Shown here: positions 51,601-64,000 of the stretch, one piece after another
How positions within the stretch are numbered: the stretch's first letter is position 1
Layout: each line of letters begins with the position of its first letter
Assembly (NCBI RefSeq): GCF_037975245.1
Contig: NC_092574.1
Span: 13,419,213-13,483,212 of the forward strand
Source of the DNA: Apostichopus japonicus
Taxonomy: Eukaryota > Echinodermata > Holothuroidea > Aspidochirotida > Stichopodidae
DNA: 64,000 bases
Direction of reading: 5' to 3'
Translations under genes and position numbers: made by a program
Notes under the pieces: generated by a model
The model's database searches: none
What the model saw: the letters and a program-made list of their open reading frames with translations, nothing else
What the model was told of the DNA's origin: nothing

Positions 51601-52730
51601 GACTCGACTCAAACCGCATGCCGCCCTCTGAAAAAAGTTAACTTTCCGTTGCTTGCAAGTGAAGTTTTTTTCTTGTCGCTACAAAATGCAGACAGTAATG
51701 AAACGTGATACCTTGTTATCTTTTATCTGAACCTGAAATGTCCATCGCTGCTATGTACGCTGTGCTGTGGGTATTGACCGTAGCTGCATGTATTGACTGT
51801 ACACTAGTGTCTAATTATCGACGGTATCAAGCACGTTGTGTATTTTCTGGGATCGATGGTGATTTCTAACACTTCTGTTACACCTCAATCGAAACTAGGT
51901 CAGATTACTGGCATCAGACGTTTCTTTGTGCGCGAGTCTTCACTCCCTTTAAGCTGAAAGTTTTTTTTTTCAAATATGAATATGATATGTTTTTTTTTAA
52001 ATAACTTTTCCTTACCTCCGTAGTCGAAACTATATTATAGTTCAAACAAAATTCATTCATACGACATACTTAATGTGACTGAAATCTATGATCCTTTTCA
52101 AATCGCGATAAATCCCGACAAACTCTCGATTCCGCAGAATATTACAGTTGTGAAATTAAAGATAAACTTAAGACCAGGGAAGAAATGATTTATTATCCTT
52201 CACCACAATTGCTAAACTAATATTATCGATATTAATAGACCTAAGGATGTTTTCATATTCTCATCAGTCAAAACTTTGATATTTCAAGGACTTCTTTTCT
52301 GGCTCACCATGAAATACCCTAAAACCTATTGATATGATAGTTTTGTTAGTACCATGAGAGGGTACCTCCGGGTAAACCAGATGTCGAACCACAACTATTA
52401 CCCTTTTAGCACCTCTTAGAACATATCACGCCGTTAGCAATAGCACAAGAATGTTTAAGACCGGTTCCTTCATGTCGATTCTGATATTTATTAATTTGCG
52501 TGACAACACGATTTATGAAATTGTAAGGCATAATAAAAAGGTATAGGATCAAACCTTCGGGTTACGTATTTTTCACTTTTCTTGCAATGAGAGTTCATAC
52601 TTGAGTACTGTTTTCTTTACGGCCCAGAGGAAGGCGTCTAGGGTACATCACGAATTAATCATATTACTTCATGCTGCAAGTACAAAAGAAATGAAATGTT
52701 TACGGACATTTTCTATACACACACAAATAT
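48656..52730. other. no recognisable gene
   Basis: The ORFs near 49.2-49.5 and 49.8-50.1 kb show no motif. A G-run with GGGGGTGGCAC lies near 50716-50733. It is otherwise AT-rich with scattered short homopolymers. Confidence 0.5.
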
Positions 52731-55650
<2,920 letters not shown>

Positions 55651-55710
<60 letters not shown>

Positions 55711-55808
55711 GTAATGAGTTGGAAAATCCAGAACAGTGAAAATAACTTTCGAACCACGGGCCTTCCGCTTTGTACGCGGACACCCTAACCACTAGGCTAT
55801 GGACGCTA

Positions 55809-55899
<91 letters not shown>
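55651..55899 (-). repeat. family T copy D, truncated, between two long TA tracts
   Basis: TA tract 55651-55703 is followed by AAACGTAATGAGTTGGAAAA, a damaged tRNA-like module (55757-55805) and then TA tract 55813-55899. Relative to copies B and C, 17 bp are missing between TTTC and GAACC, removing the acceptor 3' strand and half of the T arm. The deletion ends share TTC, so a microhomology deletion is likely. The copy stops at GCTAATTGTA, just past the tRNA-like 5' end, where the TA tract begins. The anticodon loop here is GTACAAA. Confidence 0.85.
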
Positions 55900-57788
55900 T
55901 ACTCGCATAATTTAAGACATTCTGTGGGAATAAATGGGAATAATGAAGTATATAAAGGCCCAAGTCACTTGCTGTCGTATTAGCTGGAAGGCTTACAAAC
56001 GTTACATGCTGCAAGCATCCACTCATGAAAGTTCAAAAACAATCCAAAAGATTTCCATGGATAAACAATTTCCTGTCACATTAACTCTCACAGGACCAGA
56101 TCATGGGACTTACTCGTCTCTGTCATGATATGTGAATCGGTTAATGATCTCAGATGTATGACACGAAAGAGATGTTGTGACCTATCGAACGCATCTTTTA
56201 ATATGAAAGAAAAACATAGTGGTTATAAATATTCATGACTTTACTCCAGTATTGAAGTTATTTGCACTTCCTTCAGTTTATTACTATTCTTTCATGCAGG
56301 GGTTTACGAATTCATAAGCATAACTGTTCCTTGTACTATGCTCTTCAACTCATTTTGATGACACTGCAAAATAATTGTGAGTTTCACCCTTTATTCAAAA
56401 TAAGACATTAGTTCTTGTTATAGCTCCCAGCAACATGCTAAGGAGTACCCAGGGTAATGAGAGTATGAAAGAAGCACATATTCGGTACAAGACAGAGAAA
56501 TTTAAAGTAGGCAAAATCAGTCGAAACATTGTGGTATGTGCTATACAGTCAAAACAAAAAGAACACCCCCCCCCCTCCCACAAAAAAAATGTTTTTCAAT
56601 TCTAGAAATGAAATTTAAAAAGGTTTCACAATGAAATATTTGTTCACATTTGGTAAAGGCATTGTTAAAGGAATTGATTTTCTTATTTTGTTTTTTAGGA
56701 GATATAGATAGGAGTGTCGATATTTTACTTTTGAATCAAACCAATAGATTTTATTCTGTTAAAGAAATATGTTAACCTCATGCTCTAATCCAACCACCAT
56801 ACATTGTTAGTTATACTATATGGTCAAACAGCTCTGTGGTAATTGATGTAAGTTCAAAATCTATAAAAAGTTAAAATCTGCCAAGATTCTAGATTAAGGA
56901 GCAAAATGTCGCGATAATTTTCTGGAGTTATAGATTGTCTTTTCTGTATTTTATAAGTATCATACTGTCTACCCCTTTTAAGTCACCCAAATGATAAGTC
57001 TTATTTGAAGCCCTTTAATGTAAATAAAATATGTTCAAAACGGTAGAAAACATATTTCAAACAATCTTACATATTTCTATCTTTTATCTTATGAAGAGTT
57101 TCACCTTTTGACTTTCTCTATGAATTTCAATCAGGTTGAAGATGGCAGCAGTTCATCCGCGAGTTCAAGCTACTAAACACCAAGATTTAAAAGAAGAAAT
57201 GAATTGAATATGCGGGTGAGTGAACTAAAGGAATTTGCTCAGCAAATCGATTTTTCACAGTTTCTTCCCCTTCGTAATAATTGAAACAAAATTACTTTCG
57301 TTACTAGCGAGTCAAGAGCCAATCGTTAATAAAGAAGTTTCACTGAAATACAACCTCCTTGAAGGAAATGCTAGATAGTACAGGCTGATGTTTGAAACAA
57401 ACCTTAATTCTTTTCTTTATCAAGTTTGTTAACGTATATGCTGAGATTACAAAAGGAAGGTTGAATTATTTTGGTATCGTGTGATTACTCAATCAGTAAA
57501 GCACCTCGACAAAAATGTCCGGAAATTGATGATGAAGAACAACAAGAAGAAGAAAGGCCGGTAAGGGGGGGGGGGGGGGAATCAAAGCGTCCCTGGATCG
57601 GAACAACCATATACTCGCTAATCGTCCTTCTCATAGAACTTCGTTTATGTAATCCAAGTAGAACTGGTCGATGCACTTTGATATTTCTGGCACATTGAAA
57701 AGCTTTTTAATTTTTGTTTTTTACATTTTATATAAGGATATTTATATATTTTATGCATAATCATTATATCAGACGGTCATATATAGTT
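55900..57788. other. no recognisable gene
   Basis: Only short ORFs are present, including one over a G-run at 57565-57578. Nothing is recognisable. Confidence 0.55.
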
Positions 57789-58050
57789 CAGCAGTATTAT
57801 ATCAGCCAATCACATTAGCAGGAATATATACACGTATTAAATCGAATATATAAGCGTATTAAATATATACACGTATTAAATCAGCTGATTTAATACGCGT
57901 ATATATTCGAATTACTACGCGTAAACATTCGATTTAATACAACCATATGAATCGGCCTTCTGATTGGCTGCTAATATATAAGTGTATGTATTCGTTTTAA
58001 TACGCGTATATATTCGAATTATTTCGCGTATATAATATGGTATAGTTGTC
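57789..58050. repeat. palindrome and ACGCGTATATATTCGAAT repeats
   Basis: A 42-bp palindrome with one mismatch pair is centred on CAGCTG at about 57864-57905 (core GTATTAAATCAG/CTGATTTAATAC). TTAATACGCGTATATATTCG occurs at 57890 and again at 57998 as a 24-25 bp direct repeat. AGCCAATCA near 57804 and its inverse near 57961 flank the palindrome, so the region may be a small foldback element. Confidence 0.75.
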
Positions 58051-58184
58051 CCACAGGGCCTACCATAGGCGCGCGCACAGTCGTGCATATATACAATGTA
58101 AATATGCAATAACACGTAAAAAGCACGGAAAATTGCTGTGAATAAACTGAGGCACTGGGAAGTTATTAAACACTTTAAATGGCT

Positions 58185-58945
58185 GCTGGGGTATACGTTA
58201 CAATCAAGCACACATTAAATAGAGCAACCGAATCTGTTCAGAGATAGAATACTAATAATAAATGATCATTCAATTTATGCGGGATCTTAATTCCGAAGAA
58301 CATCAGAAACGAATATCTTATATGACACACGATCAATGTATCTATCTTCATTAGACGGCGTATAAGTTACCGTAATATATATAGGCATACCGTGAAGCCT
58401 CACTGTTTTCAATTTGATAACGTTTTCGCGGGATGCTCTGTGATACGAAACGGGAAATGGGTCACAAAGCTTGGCTATAGTCAAGTTTCATTTAATGAAT
58501 GAACGTACTTTAGTTGACATACTTACTGGGTATATATTACAATCTACTAAGCATTATATAGAGAACCTGGAATTGTTCAACTAACGATAACCAATCCATA
58601 TATCAAGGATTTTAATTGCGTAGAACAGGAGCGAATATGTCTGCGATATACTGAAATAGAAAGGCAAAATGGGTTATAAGGTTGACTATAGACAAATTTC
58701 ATTTAATGATTGAAAGTACTTTAGTTGACATACTATACTCATGGGGTACATACTATAATCTCATAAGCATTATATAGAGAACCTGAATTTGTGCTCAACT
58801 AACGATAACTAACACTTCCATATAGCCTAGTAAGGATTCTAATTGTGTAGAACAGGATCGAATATGTCTGGCGATAAACTAAAATAGAAAGGCAAAATGG
58901 GTGCATTAGTTTGACTATAGTCAAGTTTTATTTAATGAATGTAAC
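58185..58945. repeat. about 211-bp tandem duplication, three diverged units
   Basis: ACTTTAGTTGACATACT occurs at 58507 and 58718 (211 bp apart). Each is followed by AAGCATTATATAGAGAACCT, then a CAACTAACGATAA block and GAATATGTCTG, then AGAAAGGCAAAATGGGT and a TGACTATAG(T/A)CAA block. A more diverged unit precedes them (about 58185-58500: GGGTATACGTTACAATC, AATAGAGCAACC, GAATATCTTAT, GGGAAATGGGT, GGCTATAGTCAAGTTTCATT). Confidence 0.85.
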
Positions 58946-59835
58946 GGCTGATTTTTTTATATATATATTTTTTTTACCTTCTTGCTCAAATCGGTTTTTC
59001 ATGTAATTACGACTAACGTGAAATAGTTTCAGGGGAACGAAATGATGAGAAACGGGTATGGACGGTAAATTTTTAATTCTATTCGCTTAAAAAATAAATT
59101 CCAAAGTATTGTTTGTAAATAATTGATTTCCGTATATGGATGTTCATCTTTATCTCTTATTAGATATTTATAATTATTAGTATTAATTGGTACATGTCAG
59201 TTACACTCAAATGTGTGACAGACGTTTGGCTCTGAAAGAGTATGTCCGGTGAGACAATCATCATTTCAATCACCGGACAGTCGTATGACATATCGACATC
59301 AATCCCTTAGATTACAGAACTTAATCTAACGAGGCAATCACATCTCGCCAGAGGAATAGCTTATAGGCCATACGAATCTGGTGCCTCATGATAACTGCGT
59401 CTTTATCAATCAGGGTTTGCTGGCTACAAAATATTGAATGTGAGGCCTCTCAGTTTAAGATTTAAGTATTAAACAGAAAAATCGTGACAAAATGTAAGAT
59501 TATTTCAAACTGATAAGGAAAGACCCTACCTTTGGTTTCTAATGTCTTCAAGAATATTCTGACGTTATACTATTTCATATAGTTAACATGTCAGCCCTTC
59601 AGAGAGAAATCAACTAGCGAGTTCAAATTTCATATTATATAGATTGTATACGTGTGTTATCAATGCCAAATTTACTTCGGTTTCACGTATAGATAACTAT
59701 TACTAACCTTCAGATTAGATACAGTTACTTTAACCATGAGGTAAAGCTAAAACCGTCACGTTCGCGTCATTATGGATTCCATGGGTCACTGCAGATGACG
59801 GAACAAAGATGGCGATTTATAGTGATGTACCGGTA

Positions 59836-59837
<2 letters not shown>
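58946..59837. other. no recognisable gene; one hairpin
   Basis: No gene is supported. A perfect 10-bp stem occurs at 59243-59252 (TGTCCGGTGA) and 59270-59279 (TCACCGGACA) with a 17-nt loop. It is isolated and of unknown meaning. Confidence 0.55.

Positions 59838-59877
<40 letters not shown>
59838..59877. repeat. (TA)n microsatellite
   Basis: This is a pure TA tract of about 40 bp. Confidence 0.95.
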
Positions 59878-59880
<3 letters not shown>

Positions 59881-60962
59881 CAATGTTTATCCATTCTATC
59901 CAGCACAACTGTGTCACGAAGGTGTTATTATCTTCTTTCGCACGAACTCTCCGATGTTGCTTTTGACTTTTCAAAACAAAACAAAAATGGGTTTTCTTTC
60001 TTCTTGTTTCTAATTTTGTTATAATTTTGGAAATCAAACGTCTAAAAAACCCGTTTTTTTTGGTCAAATACCGACAACGTGATCATCTATATAACTGATG
60101 TTTGCTGATGGTTACCATCTGTCTCGTGTGCTTTGTTCTGTTGTTGAGGGTATACCTTTAATTACATTAAAAGTGACCTACTTTCTATTTCATTAACTAT
60201 CACACCTCTTTGCCGAATTGGTGTCAAAGGCATTGACAGGTTTATTGTTCAATATTATGCGAAGGCGGCAAATTTTGAAGACAAAGAGTTTATTACTTCT
60301 GTCTAATAAATTCTCGAAAAAATCACCTGTACAATGTTAATGCGAAATAGCAAGATCGGTAATGTAAGTTAGTCCCTGATAAGACTGATAAAAATGTCAG
60401 TTAGTGCTGATTCCAAAGGTAGTTTCAAATATCCGCCTCCACTTAATTAAATCTACATGAACGTAGTATCAGTTATATTTTTTTATTCATTTGGTCCAAC
60501 ATGGAAATGGTAGCAATGCGTGATAATATTTTATGAGTTGATGCATATATATGTGTCCGTATGTCCGTACTTTTTTACCATCACTAGTTGTTAGGCAATG
60601 TCGCCGATCGGAATCTATAATCCGATTATTTTTTTTTCTCTCTAAAAATGGAGGGGGAGGGGGTGCGTGTTATCGGCTTTTAAAATGGAATTCATATAGT
60701 TTTCTCCAGCTGCATACAATATAAACAGAGGTATAACAATTTAATGGGAGAATTGTGCAAAAATAAGTGTAATGACTGTTTGAACTCAACAAACTATATA
60801 TAGTACAAGGTTTGAGGAAGAACACAGAAAATATAATGAATTATATATTTATATTATTATGTTGTATTTTATTGTATGCTATATCGTATTTGTAATATTG
60901 TATTGTAATATTGTCAGTTGATATAATCGAGTATCCAACCATGATTTTTGCTTATGGGTTAT
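59878..60962. other. no recognisable gene
   Basis: This is AT-rich sequence with TATTGTA-rich low complexity near 60850-60915 just before the CCTCCCG array. Confidence 0.55.
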
Positions 60963-61061
60963 CTCCCGCCTCCCGCCCGCCTCCCGCCTCCCGCCTCCCG
61001 CCTCCCGCCTCCCGCCTCCCGCCTCCCGCCTCCCGCCTCCCGACTCCCGCCTCCCGCCTCC
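60963..61061. repeat. CCTCCCG 7-bp tandem array
   Basis: About 14 units of CTCCCGC, with one shorter unit near the start and one CGACTCC variant near 61041. It is strongly GC-rich and strand-asymmetric (pyrimidines on +) within AT-rich surroundings. The 93-codon ORF rich in Ala, Ser, Arg, Leu and Pro over it is most likely an artefact. Confidence 0.95.
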
Positions 61062-64000
61062 GTATGGATCAAGCCTCTCTCTTTATATTCAATAGCTTAA
61101 ATGCCAACGATTCTACTGAGGCAAAGTTTATGATGACGTCAGCTCTCCGGTTCTGTCCCTATAGTATTAATGTTGATCCATTTCTTCAATAATTTGTATT
61201 TAGTATATCCAAGAATTGCCTGTCATCTTATTAGCAAGAAAGGTTTCATCCACTGTACAAGAAGACATTAAACACATTGCCACTATCTGACTTAACTAAA
61301 TTCCTTCAGACCTTATTGGACACACGCACACACGCACGAATACATAAACACACAAATTACAAATAATGTCATAGATTGAAATTAATGTTAACAAACGCAT
61401 GGATGAGATATGTCAACTTTCCCTATAGACAGTGACATTTGGGACGTGATAACAAACAGGTGTAGGCTTAATAAAAGTCAAACTTTCCTACACCGTTACG
61501 GAATTAGAAGAGTGTGTATATACCTTAACGATGTTTCTTAAACATTACATAAACATGGACATCTACGGTGTGAAAAATTTACTCCCTAGCAATAAAATTA
61601 TGTCATTTATTGGTTTAACATAAATAAACCAAACGTCCTTAGGAGGAGGGTTTTTTTTCTCTTGTTGTTATTAAATGTTGCTTGAGTGATAAATGCAGTG
61701 AGAGAGTTATGATCGAGTGGACTATGGCTGTTCGTTCGAATGAGAATCTCTATGAGAAGAGAGACAAATTTCACGCAAGTTTTACGCAAAGATACCAACT
61801 AAGGTAGATTAGTAGTTGACAAAATACTCCTATAATATATTTGAAAGATGCGATGCCCATGGATATTAGAAAATTAAAATAAAACTATAGGAGACGGAAG
61901 GGAAATAGAAATTGTTTTGGAAAAGGTTTAGCTAAGTTATAATAGTTTCTTTTTGGAAGACGGGTGAGGGGCTAAGGTGAGAAACTTCAAAAGCTTCAAG
62001 ACTTATAAGAAGTCTTTATAAGTCAATTCAATACAGAAGACTGGAATTATGCGAAATATATTAGGCTAGAAATGAAAAAAAAAAACAATTCTGACGCACT
62101 TTTAACCTTTAAACTGTCAAATTGTTACTCATTATTGCAGAAATTTATCTAATGTCTACATACATTAATAGTTTTTTTTTTTGCATTTTGTTAACAACAT
62201 GCTCATCTACATTTGAAGAAACCCAGACAATTTCCCTAGCGGTGTACCGGTAACTTCGCAAATAATGGCGCCGTACCTATATCTGTGTTTGGCGCAGCCT
62301 ATACACAACAAGAGTGGAGTGTTTTCACTTGTATTCCCTGGAATTCACTTGAAATGACTTGTTATGAGTGTAAATATTATATTTCCATTTAAATGCAAGT
62401 ATTAAGCAAGTAAAGTCACATTAAACACGTTCTAAAGACCGAATCATTCGTTGGGGATGTTTGTTCAATCTTGACATTGGACAAATAACAGTCTATAGGT
62501 GATATAAGTGAGCTAAGACAAAGTAGTTAAATAAAAGTCATGATCGTTAAACAAAGCTTTGATAATTCACGTAATCGGTTGACTTCACTTTTCGAGGGAA
62601 TTGCTAGGACAATTCAAGTTGTGGCTTACTTTTCGTTGCTATGGTGAAATCACGTAATTGCCCTTCGTAATTGGAACCGCGCCAAAATTAGTTCCTCGAC
62701 TATCCATATTATAAATAAGGGTTATAATGTTACCGTGCGACGTAGTAACGGGTTTTTGGGGTAGTTCTATACAAAAGAATCAACAACAAGTTAGTTATTA
62801 TTGGGTTTATTAGAATATTTCAACTTTTATTTCATATTTGACGTTGACCCCATTACCTAAGCTCTTGGTATGTCATTGCAGCAGAGGTATAAGGTCCCTA
62901 ATACAATGTTTACAACTTCCGCTATACAATGCTTAAATGCAGAGTTGATAAATCACTTACGGCCATTATACTTGATGACAGAACGAATGAGTATTTTGTG
63001 CGGAAACGCGGTCATATTTTGTGATTATCCAACTGGATTTAGACTCTAGACCACGTTTTTGTCCTTTCCATATAATGATGATCTTTATCAGCAGACCAAA
63101 AAAACGTGATTTTCGAGATTTTTACCTCAATTTCTTGACTTCGTCTATCGTAGGTTACTTCCTTCACGCGTGTACAATCTCAACAAACATTAATGGCAAT
63201 GTCCCTCAATGCTATCCGCCACCTATAAGGAACGGTGAATCTTGGGTATGAAAAAATAAATAAATAAATAAAGGCGAACGATTTGTCAATATTAAATGTG
63301 ATGTTGATGTACGAAAGGAAGGTAATTTACGCCTCTTATCGTTGTTAAATGTTAATTTAGTTTAGTTGAAAGTATTAATCAATTTGAGAGGTTTATCAAT
63401 AAAATGGAATTGTCACAATAACAGGGCTATACACTCATACGACCGGGCTGTTTTAAATCGCAGCTTTGTCATTCCAAGCAAGGAGTTTGTAGAATGAGTA
63501 TTATTATTATTGTTATTTAGTTTGTTTCATGCAGATAACCATATGATTTTAGCTGACCCAGAAAGTAAAGTTTGTCAGCAGTCAAGGGTCTCACGATAGG
63601 CATGCCACATATAAAGTCAATCTTAAGTGATTTTGTTTTTTTAAAGGTAAATAAAACTGTAAAAAGTGTTTTCCGGCTTTAAGGAGAGGGGAGGGGTTCT
63701 TAAATTTTACAACAAATTGATGAATAGAAAGAACTTGAAGGGGAAAAAAGAGGTACGTAGCTTTTTGTCTTGGACGCCGTAAAGAAATATTTACTTTTGA
63801 TCTGTTCAAGTTGTTTTTGTTGCTGTAAATAGTTTACATAAATTATGTTCATGTTATAATATGACAAACATGACTTCTATATTATGTTATTGTTTTGTTA
63901 ACACTGTAAACAATACATTTGAAATATTTATGTTGGAATATTACGACAAAAGTTGGAAATATTAAATAAATTGAGATGAGTGCAGTGTGTGTGCAACAGT
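61062..64000. other. no recognisable gene
   Basis: This is AT-rich sequence. It holds an ACGCACACACGCACG stretch near 61323, an imperfect TTATAAGAAGTCTTTATAA inverted repeat near 62005-62023 and an AATA run at 63254-63272. None of the short ORFs is recognisable. One at 63021-63251 ends near a cysteine/proline pattern but cannot be assigned. Confidence 0.5.

Noticed and set aside
63021-63251. Sushi-domain-like fragment (PQCYPPPIRNGESW)
   Set aside because: Only one cysteine and a generic P/N/G pattern are present. That is too weak without the other conserved cysteines and tryptophan.

Overview
This window looks like AT-rich intergenic or intronic DNA from an animal genome. The best guess is a marine invertebrate, and echinoderm-like is only a weak impression from word usage. 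The evidence is the lack of dense long ORFs, the many long microsatellites and minisatellites, splice-like signals, and relics of animal-type transposons (hAT, CACTA-like, non-LTR retrotransposon). No bacterial gene organisation is present. I could not support any complete host protein-coding gene, and nearly all ORFs over 60 codons are repeat artefacts or chance.

Layout. 1-14.1 kb is mostly unannotatable sequence. It holds a weak coding relic at the left edge, a (TA)n tract, a 20-bp minisatellite (5.7-6.3 kb), a GACTGACC-type array (8.5-8.7 kb) and a GAT array with an internal 180-bp duplication (9.8-10.3 kb). An uninterrupted CTAT array of about 1.1 kb follows (14.15-15.26 kb). At 15.9-16.1 kb is the first copy of a dispersed repeat, here called family T, whose fuller copies carry a tRNA-like module. 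18.7-21.9 kb may be a decayed DNA transposon and contains a frameshifted hAT transposase C-terminus. 22.05-26.55 kb is the most structured object: a 4.5-kb element bounded by CACTGAAAA ends, with arrays of TTAGTCGG/CCGACTAA words inside both termini, exon-like segments, and a 1.2-kb inverted repeat built of about 143-bp units in the presumed intron.

26.5-40.5 kb is repeat-poor except for a 95-bp tandem array (33.15-33.7 kb) whose diverged relatives reappear at 38.5-39.0 kb. 40.5-42.9 kb has two nearly full family T copies, each with a tRNA-like module on the minus strand and TA-rich flanks; the second sits at the centre of a long foldback. 43.5-45.0 kb has two adjacent unrelated minisatellites (about 51 and 86 bp). 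47.9-48.65 kb is a broken non-LTR reverse transcriptase. 55.65-55.9 kb is a truncated family T copy between two TA tracts. 57.8-58.95 kb has a palindrome and about 211-bp tandem duplications. 60.96-61.06 kb is a CCTCCCG array.

The parts do not form one pathway. The common theme is mobile DNA and tandem repeats. The best candidates for something undescribed are family T and the CACTA-like element with its intronic palindrome.
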